This document shows, in pieces, positions 1-12,410 of a stretch of 64,000 bases of DNA (the first letter of the stretch is position 1; the number at the start of each line of letters is the position of its first letter). The notes beneath the pieces were generated by a model, which worked only from the letters and a program-made list of their open reading frames with translations, was not told where the DNA came from and made no database searches. Origin of the DNA: Selaginella moellendorffii (Eukaryota; Streptophyta; Lycopodiopsida; Selaginellales; Selaginellaceae). The stretch is from assembly GCF_000143415.4 (NCBI RefSeq), contig NW_003314319.1, positions 896,365 through 960,364 of the forward strand, given 5' to 3'. The position numbers were made by a program, and so were the translations under genes.

Positions 1-1
1 T

Positions 2-1508
2 TTGGAAGTTTGCCTTCGGTGTGCATGATCCACAACCCAGTGACCCTGATGTTGTGGGATTTGCCGAGGAAATAGCTCAAAAATGTGAGGGACTTCCTCT
101 AGCCCTGGAAGTGATTGGCAGTGCCATGGCTGTCCACAGAAGAGAAGGGCCACTTGTGTGGGAAGAATGATATAAGAGGTTGCACTTGTCCAATGACCCA
201 GACGTTGAGAAGCAGATGTTCAAGCGCTTGAAGTTCAGCTATGACGAGCTGGGAAACTATGAGGGTGAAAAGCTTGCAAGAGTGGTTTCTTTATGTGGCC
301 GCATTCCCAGAAGACGAGGAGATTGAGTTCACTGACTTGAGGAAATGTTGGATGGAGGTTGGGTCAGAACTCTCACCCACAGCGATTGTCAATGAACTGG
401 AACGGAGATGCCTGGTCAAGATAAATAAGTCTTGGGATGACGATGATCGTATAATCGTACACGATATGCTACGCAAACTGTGCATAAGAATCTTAAAAGG
501 GAAGTACGCTTCACAGCAAGAGCACGAGAAGGGATGCCTGTTCGGATATGACTGGACAATTGGCATTCGGGATGCAACATTTGCTGAAGTCTCATTCATC
601 TCAAAGAATGTTGGCAGCTTTCTATCCGATAATCATGTGCGTAATGTCTTACTTCTGGATAAATGTGAAGGACTTTCTAATGTGGATGACAGTTTCATCA
701 ATCACATACAAGGTGTCAAGGTATTGAGCTTGTGGCGATGCTCTAAGATGCGTTTTATTCCAGAGAGCATATCCAAGCTGAAAAACCTTCAAGTGCTTGA
801 CATTCAAGGAACAGAAGTGAGTGAATTACCAGATGCGCTTTTCAGCCTGACATCACTGAAATATCTAAAATGTACTACCCGGTGGATGCCGATGAAGTGT
901 AACATTGCATTACTGCCCCAGCTCTCCGACTTGGAAGAGCTGGGGCTGAATGTTAGTTCAAAAGAGGACTCATCAGTTTTGGATTTGACTGGAATTTCAC
1001 GTAAACTAAGACATTTAAATCTAGAAATGACACAGGGTACAATGAAGGTGCCAGAAAGCATGGGGACACTGGAGCATTGAAACATTGGTTTTATGAGCAT
1101 CGACTTTGCCAGTGTCGTTGGACGATGGCAACTTATCAACCTAACAACATGTGAAATTGATGTGGAGTCCGTCAGCAGAGCTCCCTTGAAGCGAATGTTT
1201 AAGAACTCAATCAGGCTTCAACAGTTTTACATCAGTAGAAGACAGTGAAAATAGTGATGACAGCTTTGAATGGTTGCCCCACCGCCTAGAAACACTTGAC
1301 ATTGACTGCGGTGGTATCCACTTGTTCAACCTGGATGGATCATTCACACTTCTTAGAGATCTGGGTCTTACTAATTTACACATTGGACAGTCAGAATTCA
1401 AGGATGATTTGGCTGCCAGTCTTCCAAATCTAGAGTGGTTGTTCTTTAATCTAGCTCCTGATATTGAATGGGAGCACTTGCCTCTCTTTGTGACACAGCT
1501 CGCCTCGT
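2..1508 (+). pseudogene. NLR disease-resistance gene, copy A, 5' portion (broken)
   Basis: NLR proteins are intracellular immune receptors. The window opens inside the NB-ARC region: the GLPLALEVIGSAM motif is read at about 89-127, followed by the winged-helix stretch FLYVAAFPED and VHDMLRK, then leucine-rich repeats (LPDALFSLTSLKYL). The copy is broken against the paralogue at 28,834: an in-frame TGA at 168-170 where copy B has Arg, an extra T near 274, and a 2-base loss near 1076 that ends the long frame. Homology stops at about 1508, inside the LRR, and resumes at 21,613 with only some 20 bases of NLR sequence missing. The gene was therefore interrupted by about 20 kb. The N-terminus lies outside the window. 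Family assignment is confident; non-functionality is inferred from several independent lesions. Confidence 0.85.
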
Positions 1509-1510
1509 AA

Positions 1511-1532
1511 TTCCTAAACCCTAAACCCTCCT
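1511..1532. repeat. Short telomere-like repeat at the NLR breakpoint
   Basis: Two to three units of the plant telomere heptamer (CCCTAAA) lie exactly where NLR homology ends. Such short tracts can mark DNA-end repair or can be an ordinary telo-box; which applies here is not decidable from sequence alone. Confidence 0.6.
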
Positions 1533-1639
1533 AATACAGCATTGCAGAATAGAAGTACTGGTGTGGCTTTGGGCTTGATGATCATCGGGGGAATGAGTGG
1601 GAACCTACCTCGTCGGAAAAACCAAAACAGGGTCCTGGA

Positions 1640-2200
1640 AGAAGGAAGAGGAAAGTGCAATGTGGGGAAACAAACAAGTGAGGATGCATGTGTAACTTCT
1701 CCATCAAAATGTTTGTGTTGTGTCTTCAAATGGCAAAGATTATGTATTATTGTATGGAACACGATGATGCTCAAGGAAGGATATGTCATGGGCCAGAAGA
1801 TGTTACAGCTCCTATCTCTGCCACTGTAGCTCCACGACTATCAAAGCAGAAGATCAAGTGGGTTGAAGAGCGTCTTCGGAGAGGCTTCAGTGCCGCACAG
1901 GTTTATGAGGAGCATCAACAAATTGTAGTTGCTACAGAAGCCCGGGATGCCTTTAAGTAGGGACCATTGCATGGTCTTTCGAGATGTGAAGAATATTAAT
2001 GATAGAACTATCAGCGATATTTGGAAGCTGCACGAGGATGATAGTACTAGCGTGGATATGTAGACGGAGCAAAATTGTGAGAATGTGGTTTTTTATCAAC
2101 GTCAGGTTGGAGAGGCAACTTTTATACTAATGATTCAGAGACCAACGCAACACAAAACGTTGGGAACGAAACAGGACAGCTTCATAATTCCCAGTGACCT
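1640..2200 (+). pseudogene. Mutator-like (MULE/FAR1-type) transposase N-terminal remnant
   Basis: Pieces read in changing plus frames resemble the region ahead of the catalytic core in MULE/FAR1-type transposases: YYCMEHDDAQGRICHGPED near 1750, WVEERLRRGFSAAQVYEEH near 1860, FRDVKNIN and WKLHEDD near 1980-2040, and VVFYQRQVGEATFILMIQR near 2080-2140. Stops (for example TAG near 2060) and frame changes show decay. The catalytic DDE region is absent. Recognition is by motif memory only, so another decayed transposase family is possible. The remnant sits at the left edge of the 20-kb insert in the NLR. Confidence 0.45.
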
Positions 2201-2227
2201 CTGAAGGGGAAGACCGTCATGGCTTGC

Positions 2228-2422
2228 GATTCCCAGTGTCTAAGGTAACATGCATCAGGAGATGGCTTCAAGATTCACAGCAAGGGTTTCATTGTTCTTT
2301 TGGGGAATTCCGTGGCAGATCTTGCAGCGAGCGGACATCCTTTCGGCTCTAGCACTGGATTCCCAGTGTCTAGGGTAACCTGCATCAGGAGATGGCTTTA
2401 CAATTCACAGCAAGGGTTCAGT
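2228..2422 (+). repeat. 130-bp tandem duplication
   Basis: A block beginning GATTCCCAGTGTCTA and running through CATCAGGAGATGGCTT to the CACAGCAAGGGTT motif occurs at 2228 and again at 2358, with few differences. No coding content is recognised. Confidence 0.7.
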
Positions 2423-2559
2423 CTTTTCACTGTGGCTTCAGATCAGTTTCTAGGGCAACATGCTTCAAGATCGCAAATTCAACAAGGGTTCCGTCTTTTG
2501 TCTCTTTGGACCGGCAACGGCATTTCTTTATCTACATCGCACATGTTGGGGGTGTTGTG

Positions 2560-2996
2560 AGGAATGAGAGCGATCATGCTGAGATCATTGATTGTTGATG
2601 TGAGTTCTCCAAAAACAAAGTACAATGCTAGTTCAGCCGTGCTGTACGTACATACCATGCTCTGACCGAATACTGATTGCCAAAACACCATGCAGAGATG
2701 CATTTCGAGAAGAAACCATAAGGGCTGTGGACTCATGTATCGAAGATTACTACAGTCGAAAGATGCCAAACTATGGAAAAATCCGTGCAAACTGAATCCT
2801 TTTGTGCCCACAAACCCCAACCAGCAAAATCGAAGAACCAGCTGCATCTCAAGATGAACCAGAGGAGTTCAAGATCACACCAAGGGTTTGTGAGAGTAGC
2901 TTATCAAGTACTTCTTGCACTTGTTTTCCTTTCCCTAGACTAGAGCTTCGGTGGTTAAAACAGGCTTTGTAATTTTGAATTGATGTAAGCATACAC
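2560..2996. repeat. Local repeat R, copy 1 (left part, internally inverted)
   Basis: Bases 2560-2850 are the reverse complement of about 20,570-20,840, and 2850-2996 match 20,830-20,930 and 21,260-21,300 in direct orientation. The copy is interrupted at 2996 by the gypsy element and resumes at 15,034. No protein is recognised in this part. Confidence 0.75.
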
Positions 2997-3165
2997 TGTG
3001 AATGCATGGAATATGGAATACAGAAATGTGCATATCAATTAACCCAAAAACTTTAGCTTATATACAGGAGCAAGTGGTCCGGATTGAAACCAATTCGACG
3101 GCTACCAAAATCACACTATGCTAATATTAATATACAGCATTGTAGCTATACACTTGGCCCTCACA
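2997..3165 (-). repeat. 3' LTR of the gypsy element
   Basis: Bounded by TGTGA and TCACA. It aligns along its length with 14,858-15,033. It is the 3' LTR because the element reads on the minus strand. Confidence 0.88.
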
Positions 3166-3181
3166 TCATCCCCTCCTCTTG
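3166..3181 (-). other. Polypurine tract of the gypsy element
   Basis: The minus strand reads AAGAGGAGGGGATGA directly before the 3' LTR, the expected place for the plus-strand primer tract in reverse transcription. Confidence 0.75.
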
Positions 3182-3304
3182 GAATAATAGAAGACCATCA
3201 GGGTTCTTTTGTAGATGGGCCGGGATCTGGAGGAACGTCAGGAGGAGGCATCGGCGGATCTGTAGATGGTATTAACTGCTCCTGATCCCTTTGTATGAAG
3301 CATT

Positions 3305-4402
3305 TTAACCGCTGCATATGCACAATAGTGGAAAGGACCGTATTGGGCGTTGCGACAAGTTGGACCATAAGTTTATGAGGTTCGGCATGACATCCAGCAA
3401 GATGATCCTCCGTGCAAGGAGCCCCTTAGATAAACCACGTACCGTAAGATGGGGAAAACAGACTAACACCAAATCATCCACTTTATACTTCGCGGGTGGA
3501 TGATGATGGGAGTTGTACCGCCGTTGTTGTCCCACTTGTACGCGGCCTAAGTGTTCGGCAGACTCCGCTCGGACAAGTGGAAGAATGCTCGTCAAATACT
3601 AATCCCATGACCTAGCATCCACAGCTTGTGGCAATCGAGAAGGTAAACCCAGCTTTGTTGGTAATATTGGATCATGACCATATAGGAGTTTATATGGTGA
3701 AGCACCAATAGAACTTTGCACCCTAGTGACATATGCATACCGAAGAGATGGCAAATAACCATCCCAATCTGAATGCTGAAAGTTCACATACTTCACAATC
3801 ATCCCCTTGAATGTCTGAACGAGCTGTTCCACCAGACTGTCTGATTGTGGATGATAAGCACTCGTGAAAGTGTGGCGTATCCCCAACTGAGACGTCAAAA
3901 TATGAAATGCCTCAGCCATAAATGTGGGACCATTATCCGAAAGAATCCATTCTGGACAAGAATGCTGGAATACCACTCGATTAAGGAGGAAGTATCCAAC
4001 AGCAATTGCAGAGGCGCTAGCAAGAGCACCAACTTCCACCCAACAAGTCAAATAGTCAAAAACAATAATAACATACTCATTGCCAATAGTCGACCGTGGA
4101 AAAGGTCCCATAAGATCAAACGCCACCAACTCAAACGGACGGGAAACTGCAATTGACTCCAACCGTCCTTCTGTAGCCTGAGGGGGAGTATTACGAGTTT
4201 GGCACCAAACACAGCTATGCACGTATCGGATAATATCACATCGCATCTCCGGCCAATAGAAAGACCTGCGCAGCTTCTTGATTACACGATGATGTCCCAT
4301 ATGCCCACCTAGAATAGGAGAATCATGGTAAGCATGGAAAAACTGTGGAATAAAGATAGAAGGCACCACCAGCCGTAAATGATCATCAAGATCCGTCCCC
4401 AC
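3305..4402 (-). pseudogene. Gypsy integrase region
   Basis: Integrase joins the DNA copy to the host genome. The frame from 4402 shows the zinc-binding region (GHHRVIKK, FYWPEMRCDI, CVWCQ), then catalytic acidic positions in FDLMGPFP, WILSDNGPTF and HPQSDSLVEQLVQTFKG. The C-terminal part (KYKVDDLVLV) continues in another frame from 3595 to 3305, so at least one frameshift lies near 3597. No chromodomain is evident. Confidence 0.85.
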
Positions 4403-4564
4403 AAAACAAAGAAGGGCATCTTCAAGGCGATATTAAGAATGTAAATGCCGGAAAGGCAAGTCATCAGCAAGTGATGTAGGATTCTCAAACCCATCTCGAA
4501 GCCTTCGAATCCACGGCTCAAGCTTTTGAGCCTCGCGAACCTCATCAAGTGAAGGTTGATTTTG

Positions 4565-5190
4565 CTATGCACCTTGTGGACACTGAACGTCAAGTATAGC
4601 AACTGCTGACAGCACAGAATCCTCGTCTAGAAAATCCACAGATGTTGGAACAACAGGCTCGTCAAAAACATGAGAAGAGAGTGGAGAAGGAAGAGGAGCT
4701 CGAGAAAGGGCATCAGCATTAGCCATAGAACTCCCTGGGCGATGAACAACATCAAAATCATATATCTGAAGCTTCAAAGCCCACCGAGCAGTACGACCAA
4801 CTAGGTTCTTCCGCTTCAATAACGAAGTAACAACAACATGGTCACCTTCAAGTAACGTCTGAGAACCATGTAGATATGCATGAAGTTTCTCGAAACCCCA
4901 GACTGCTGCTAAACACTCCTTCTCTGTCGTGGAGTAGTTCATCTCCGCTGGTTGTAACGGCTTATATATGCAATGGGATGGCGCTGATTAGGCACACTCG
5001 AGCTCTCTTGCATTAACACACCTCTAAGACCAATGTTAGAAGTATCCATGCGCAAAATAAAAGGTCGAGTGTAGTCAGGATATGCCAAAACCGGAGGAGT
5101 TGTCAATAACTCTTTGAGATCCCTGAACGCCGGCTCACAATCCGAAGACCAAATGAAAGATGACGTTGATGACTTCAGCAACGCTATAGC
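4565..5190 (-). pseudogene. Gypsy RNase H region and connection domain
   Basis: The minus strand shows the palm-to-RNase H connection (DCEPAFRDLKELLTTPPVLA), then RNase H motifs MDTSNIGLRGVLMQ, YSTTEKECLAAVWGFEKLH and ADALSRAP. A frame change near 4940 splits the region. The upstream reverse transcriptase lies about 7.2 kb away because the nested element has inserted between the two domains. Confidence 0.85.
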
Positions 5191-5195
5191 ACATG

Positions 5196-6366
5196 TGGTT
5201 TTTACCCTTTAACCTATGGTGATTTACCATAGGATAACACCATGAAGCGGAACCTAAACCCACTTTATGCCACGTGACAGATGCCACATGTCACATGCCA
5301 CGTGTCCATAGGACAGTGGTGTGGAACCCGAGGTTCAGGGCCTTGGGCCACTGAACGAAGGAACGGTGAAAAACTCCCAAGCATGGAGCCAAGGAGTGAT
5401 GGAACCGAACCACGGAGCAACTCCCGAGCATGCAGCCCAAGGAGCGAAGGGACAGGGACACGGAGCGACTTGGAACAGTCCTAGAGTATCCAGCATCCCA
5501 ATGCCAGGACCAGCACACAAAACGGAGCCAAATGGAGTCTGGCGCTATTTCGGCATACCGGTGGCCTAACGCAAGGATATGGGTACCCCACCAACTAGCA
5601 TGGTATGGAACTTGGGCTTAGACCCAAGCCGGACGCAGAACAAGGAGAGACACACAAGCGGGAGCTAGACTATGCCTCAGGTTGGTCGGCCATGCCCGAN
5701 NNNNNNNNNNNNNNNNNNNNNNNNNNNNNNNNNNNNNNNNNNNNNNNNNNNNNNNNNNNNNNNNNNNNNNNNNNNNNNNNNNNNNNNNNNNNNNNNNNNN
5801 NNNNNNNNNNNNNNNNNNNNNNNNNNNNNNNNNNNNNNNNNNNNNNNNNNNNNNNNNNNNNNNNNNNNNNNNNNNNNNNNNNNNNNNNNNNNNNNNNNNN
5901 NNNNNNNNNNNNNNNNNNNTTGTGTTCAGGTCAATCTCTACATTCCGTAGATATGCCAAATGAGCAAATTTAGACACTTTCCATAAATAGCATTTAAGAC
6001 TGAAATGAGACTAACACAAAGGGCATGATAGCGAGGGTGTTTGGCAGACACGGTAAGCTATCATCTAGCGATGTTGAGGGACCAATCTCAATATCGCAGG
6101 GGTTCTTGATACTAGCAAGTGCAAGCCAAAGACAGGAGTTTTTCAAACCAGGCTGAGTATGCTCAGCTAAACACATATAGGAGTTCCTACCTTATGTTTA
6201 TCCGATTTAAGTACACAGTCATTGACCAGTTTCTCAACTAGCTCAAGTGGGAAATTGATAACGGGTCCAGCAACACCGATCTCTTGTCGTCGTGGTAGTA
6301 AGGAAAGAATATCCCAAAGGACTAGCCGACAGGTAACTTTCAATACCCGAAATCACATTCGCAACA
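5196..6366 (-). repeat. 3' LTR of the nested element
   Basis: Aligns with 11,356-12,410 outside the gap, for example across the CACGTGACAGATGCCA block and the GGGCATGATAGCGAGGGT block. It contains a 220-base assembly gap. Sequence just after the gap (5920-6000) differs from the right LTR, which may be rearrangement or a gap-edge assembly problem. The outer edge is uncertain by about 10 bases. Confidence 0.82.
5700..5919. other. Assembly gap (Ns)
   Basis: 220 undetermined bases inside the left LTR of the nested element. From the right LTR the missing stretch would include a C-rich segment like that at 11,880-11,910. Confidence 0.99.
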
Positions 6367-6378
6367 CTCTCCCCCCTA
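6367..6378 (-). other. Polypurine tract of the nested element
   Basis: The minus strand reads AGGGGGGAGAG immediately before the TGTTG start of the 3' LTR. This fixes the element's orientation. Confidence 0.7.
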
Positions 6379-9300
6379 GGGAAGATCGACGTCCTCGTCA
6401 ATGCATACTCGAGTCTAGAATACCACCAAGGAAACAACTCTAAAAAAAGTTCACGGTACTCACACTATGTGAGAAATACACCAACTTAAATGAGTTAGGG
6501 GTAACCTCTTTGTCTAACGCGGATGCGCTACCAACTCAGACACCTTCCGGTTGTCGCCGACAAGGAAATGACCAACGGAGTTAGCCACCCTTGCTGCTCT
6601 AGGTGTCACCCAACTACAAAAGTGTGATATGCCCCTGCCCGCAAAGACATAGAGAGAGAAGCCAGAGGCCCCAACCCTCATGAACAAAGAAACCAAACCC
6701 GTCGGTAAGGTTTAGATAGACTACTGTAAATAGGCAATTAGAGTTGTTTACACAGTCACGCCCTTTTAACGACATAAGAAACATCAACAGAGAGGCGGGT
6801 GATATGACCAGTCGACAATAGCTACCCCATGACTAGAGATTTCAGCATGCACATGAAGTGTTGAAGCCAGTCTGCTTATACTGGCCCAAACTCAAAGATC
6901 AATAAATGGACAATATCAAAGTCATAAACAATGATATCTGAGAGTCTTAATTATCAGTGATTAAATCTTAAATGAGAACACAAAAGTATTCCAAGTAAGT
7001 TATCATCCGATAAACAAGTATTATAGTATATAGTATAGGATCCACCAAGATCATTATCATTAGAAAACATAGGATTCACCATCGAACAAAATTCAATAGC
7101 AAGTATATCATCAAGTAAACTCAATGAGAAAGCTTAACTACCGAAGATTGTAGACAGGATGCTAAACAACTTACTAAAAGACAACTAAAAGATCACAAAG
7201 TATTATCGACTGGCAAGCACAATGCTCACGAATGTATCACTCAAAGGAAATAACATTTGAATCTATTAGAACCAACCTTAGCAACAATTAACAGAACAGA
7301 ATGAATGTTGCAAAAACAAACAAACACTCGTTCATGTTAACTATCGCATTAGCCAATCCAAATAGATCCTAATCAATAATGCCAAGGAACTCAAGTTGTT
7401 TAAACAAGTGTCAGCAACATCCTACTAATATCTCAAACCCAAAAGACCAATCCAAGGCAAACCACAAAGAACATGTGGGATTGCGAAAAGCCATAAGCCA
7501 TTAAAGAGAACAATGAACCATCATGAAAGATCATCAATCATCCCATTAATAAGAGATATGCAAAATCATCATTGAAGAAAGAATTCACCATCCCGAAGAA
7601 TAGCAAATCATTCTATATTAACAACAATCAAGCAAAACCTTTCGACAAGGACAATCAACTATCCTAGATAATAATCAATCATTATCAAGGATTGCTAGAT
7701 GCAAAAACCAACTTCAACATCGAAGCTAATGAGCCAAAATGCCTTCCCTAACAACTTCTAACTAATGGAACAATAAGCATAAAAACTCAAGAGACCAAAA
7801 GCTTGAAAAAGCCTATAGCCAAGTCTTGCCTAACAATGATCACAAGTCTTACATGAACTAACTTCAATACTAAAGAAGAAATCATGGTATAACCCACAAT
7901 ATCCTCCTCAACATATCCATAAGCCAAATTTCATAATGACAAAGCTAATGAAGAGCATTTTTGCATCAATCCAAAAGCTAAGCATAACGAAGCTACGCTC
8001 AACAAGTGATCATCTAATCGATCCTCCATGAATCCATCTTTAGCAAGACGTAACTCACTTAATAACAAGCACAAGAAGAATTATCAATGATCGATATATC
8101 CCAACTGAAATTCAACAAGGATTCAATCACTTCAATACCAATCATTAACTCTTCTACTTGTAGAGTTAGTATAGTCCACGACTAAATCACTTTTCAAGGA
8201 AAAGCTCAAAGCTCAACCTCTACTAAAAAATCTCGTCTAGAACACAATTAACTCAACTTGCCACTCAGTTCATTTAAACATCTATATAGTTGCTAACTAG
8301 CAAATGCACAAATGCCAATAACACAAAGCTACAACCAAATCATCAATACTATCTCCATCAAGACTAATGAAACTCAATATCAATCCTCGGAAAGACATCT
8401 CATCTCACTTGAATCTCAACATTAATAATATCAACGATAGGGCATCACTTCAATGCCATCAACACCAGAACAAAACTAGAAGAAAGCAAGAGTGAATCAC
8501 CACTCAAAACTCTTTTAGCAACTAAATTAACCAAAGTCGAAGATACCTTACTCAGTATCCGAGACTAATCTTTCAACAATACTCAGCTACAAATAACACA
8601 TCATCAAGGAGTGAATCACCACATCCAATACTCCATGAAATCCAACACCACAGATTAAACATAACCAAATGATATCGACAAAGGAATTGACATGTCAACA
8701 TGGAAATTCCATGCAAGCCACGAAACGATCTTCCGCAGCACCATTCGGTAAAGCAAACCCATCACTGCTATATTTTCATCGAGTGAAGCAAGTGTCAACA
8801 GTCCTCGACAAAGTCTACAAGCAATCACTAATTGCAAAGCAATTAACAATCACTCTTCAACTTGCCTTCACAAGACCCAAACACTAAACTCTCGTCATCG
8901 AGTCATATACTTGCCTAATGTGAATGTAATACCCCAAGTATGAGATATAAGTTCATGGACAAGCATGAACTAAATAACCACTCGAATCCAACTCAACCGC
9001 AATAAGCTCACTAATGCATTTAGCCTATAGCTCTGAGCATGCCTTGAAGAGGCTAGCTATGCATAATCAACACTCAGCCGAAACTAAAGTGAAGACCATG
9101 AGATGGACACATATTGGTACACAACCTCCTCATGAACAAGGCTATAGTACAGGTACCAACATCTCAACCTCAAACAACTAAGTTGGACATCACTATCCTC
9201 AGCCAAGGCGCAAAACCCCCAAGACTAAGTCAAGATCAGTGAGAGCTCACTACTCTCATAGAGTATAATGAAATGCAAAGTGCAACCTGCCACCAAGCAT

Positions 9301-11337
9301 AATGCTACAGAAGAAAGGTACAAGAGCCACTTTTCTAGAAAAGTGCAATGTCCACTTTTTTACACCAACTCCAGACTCTATCCAACTCAATTGCCTTAGC
9401 CCTAAAATTTAGCATCCCTTTCGGGTTGCATCATATAAACCACCTACTAAGGTCTAAGTTAATTGAAATCAACTCCAACCCTTTCACTAGTTTGTATTGG
9501 CTTACGAAAACGGAATGGTTTTCGAGCAAAGTGATCAATAGATCAGCCATTGGAAAAGTCTAAGAAACTTTGTAGAAAATTTCCGTCCTAGAGAAAGAAT
9601 GACTCTCAGTCTAGGAATGCAAACTTTCAAGATTCAACCAACTTCCTCCTACTAACAACTTCACATAGGTTCACTTCAACACCAATTCTCATGACCCAAC
9701 AATATGCTAAAGCATCGAACATCTTTGCCCATACTTCCGACATCCAACACCGACATTCGCAAAGTGCAAAATGAACATCTAATGCTTGATCACAAAGACC
9801 ACATCTTCAGACATCCACATTGTACTAACACTCTTCTTCAACCACTTTCAAGATCCAATGTGAAGCCAAAACACTAACAAGAAAAATGACATGAAAATCA
9901 AGGTCTAAGAAGAACTCCTCATCACTCAAAATAACAATGCCACTTTCACTAACACCAGTGCTAGTGATGTCAATGCCTCAACTCCACACCTTCTCCATCC
10001 AACAATCTACTCCAAGTGCTAATGGATCAACCGACAAGCCATAGCAAGTGAATGCTATAACCCTTTCCAACACTTAATGAGTAAACCCTCAAGGAAACAA
10101 GGTACCAACTTAAGCTTAGCATAATGGACCACTATCGAGAATCCAGTCGAAGCTACTACAATGCTATTATGTGCAAATAGACTATCAACCACTTTAGGGT
10201 TGATCATCGTTTAACCAAGCAACTTTGTAAACACATTGCTCATTATCATATGGTTATGATATAAGAAATCACAATAACTTGATCATCAATTAAGCAACAC
10301 CACAAGCAACACCTATGTCATTATTACAAAGGTTTATGTGAGTATCAAGTGTCAACTCGACTCGACAAAATGCAACATAAATTCCACACTCCACCAATAG
10401 AGATTTACAACACCCAACACCACTAACTTTTGTTCACAACACGGACAAGCTCATGCCACTCTCTTTCTGATCAAACTCAAAGCTAATCCAACACCAAGCT
10501 ACTCAAGGAGCAATAGCAAAGTTCCCCGGAAAAGAATTGAGCATTGCAACCCACATCTTCAATAGCAAGCCTAGACAATGGTTTAGTGCTTCACCACTAT
10601 CCATCCCACAACTCACTATTTGAAAGACCATCATTTCCAATATACATTAAAGTAAGGACTCTTGATTGCATGATGTGAATACAAGCAATGAGTTACACTT
10701 CATTGCAAATCATCTCTTCAAGAAAAGAAGATGATTTACATGTTTGATCCTTTGTCCTTGACGACTCTCTTTTCTGTCTCAATTTTGACTAAACCTCAAG
10801 CTTGTGTTTGCACTGCCTTCAGTCCAATCCAAGAAAAGTTTATGAGAGAGCACGGCAATAACTACTTGAACCAATAGACTAATCCCTACAGTCTTGTTGA
10901 TCCCTCTTATAATCATGCCTAGGAAGGATCCACTAGTGCCATGCTAAACAACTACGGACCAGCCTATTCGCCACTCTTTTGCAAACCCAGGGAAGGTTTA
11001 CTTTGTCCCATGGCACAAGGAACAACTCATAAAACCATTGGAACAACTCATAGAAGCTAACATTAATCCTGCCAACTCAAAGTGTAACCTCGAGTTGCTA
11101 ATGTGCCTCACTCACGAGCCCAAGTGCAAACTCGTGCAAAACGGAACACCTTACATCCAACTTATGAGCCCAAGCGAAAGCTCATTACTCTAGTATGAAA
11201 AGGTAACCAAAATCCATACTTAAGGAACAATTGCGAAGCTTTTGCACACAAACGTGTACTCACTCAAATCATCGTTTTCATCTCTGCGTATGCAACAAGA
11301 TTAATTGCCCAATCTCATTGTATAGTACTCACTGAGA
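6379..11337 (-). other. Non-coding interior of the nested element
   Basis: About 5 kb of sequence rich in A and C on the plus strand. I see no gag or pol motif, no RNA gene and no internal tandem array. Confidence 0.7.
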
Positions 11338-11354
11338 CTCATCTTCTAATACCA
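11338..11354 (-). other. Primer-binding site of the nested element
   Basis: The minus strand reads TGGTATTAGAAGATGAG just inside the right LTR. It resembles the common plant retrotransposon site complementary to the 3' end of initiator tRNA-Met (TGGTATCAGAGC), with mismatches. Confidence 0.7.
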
Positions 11355-11355
11355 A

Positions 11356-12410
11356 ATACCCTTTATCCTATGGTGATTTACTATAGGATAACACCACGAA
11401 GCGGAACCTAAACCCCCTTTATGCCACGTGACAGATGCCATGTGTCACATGCCACATGTCTATAGGACAGTGGCGTGGAACCCGAGGTTCAGGGCCTTGG
11501 GCCACTAAACGAAGGAACGGTGCAAAACTCCCAAGCATGGAGCCAAGGAGTGATGGAACCGAACCATGGAGCAACTCCTGAGCATGCAACCCAAGGAGCA
11601 AAGGGACAGGGGCACGAAGCGACTTGGAATAGTCCTAGAGTATCCAGCATCCCAATGCCAGGACCAGCACGCAAAATGGAGCCAAACAAAGTTTGGCGCT
11701 ATTTCGGCATACAGGTGGCCTAACGCAAGGATATGAGTACCCCACCAACTAGCATGGTATGGAACTTGGGCTTAGACTCAAGCCGAACGCAGAACAAAGA
11801 CAGGCATGCAAGCGGGAGCTAGACTATGCCTTAGGTTGGTCGGCCATACCCGACCTACCCACTATCCCTACTATACTTTTGGAACCCCCCATAGCCCCCC
11901 CCCTTGAGGAACACACACTTTGGGCTTTCACCCTAAGCCTCCCTTAGTATTAAGAGTTAGTCTCTGGGACAAGCTTGAAACTTACTAAATATGGAATGGC
12001 ATTAGATTGCGAATTTGGACACGGGAAATAACATTTAGGACCGAATGAGACTAACACAAAGGGCATGATAGCGAGGGTGTTTGGCAGACACGGTAAGCTA
12101 TCATCTAGCGATGTTGAGGGACCAATCTCAATATCGCGAGGGTTCTTGATACTAGCAAGTGCAAGCCAAAGATAGGAGTTTCTCAAACCAAGCCGAGTAT
12201 GCTCAGCTAAAAACACATAGGAGTTCCTACCTTATGTTTATCCGATTTAAGTACACGGTCATTGACCAGTTTCTCAACTAGCTCAAGTGGGAAATTGATA
12301 ACAGGTCCAGCAACACCGATCTCCTGCCATCGTGGCAGTAAGGAAAGAATATCCGAAAGGACTAGCCGACAGGTAACTTTCAATACCCGAAGTCATATTC
12401 ACTCACAACA
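11356..12410 (-). repeat. 5' LTR of the nested element
   Basis: Matches the left LTR through most of its length and ends, on the minus strand start, at TGTTGTGAG. It contains a C-rich stretch near 11,885-11,905. Confidence 0.82.

Larger units (their letters stand above)
5194..12410 (-). mobile_element. Nested non-coding LTR element (LARD-like)
   Basis: Two direct repeats of about 1.05-1.17 kb flank about 5 kb of DNA that has no open frame longer than about 70 codons on either strand. Minus orientation is shown by a tRNA-Met-like primer-binding site next to the right LTR and a polypurine tract next to the left LTR; the LTRs start TGTTG on the minus strand. The structure fits a large retrotransposon derivative, a non-autonomous class moved by partner-encoded enzymes. 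It sits between the reverse transcriptase and RNase H of the host gypsy element. Target-site duplication is not clear. Confidence 0.8.

Noticed and set aside
2997..3165. A 5-bp target-site duplication for the gypsy element
   Set aside because: Only ACAC (4 bp) matches on both sides; the fifth base differs (T against A), so it was reported as 4 bp.
5281..5640. Plus-strand frames shared by both nested-element LTRs (around 5,320-5,570 and 11,475-11,723)
   Set aside because: They are conserved only because the LTRs are copies of each other; composition is low-complexity and no domain is recognised.
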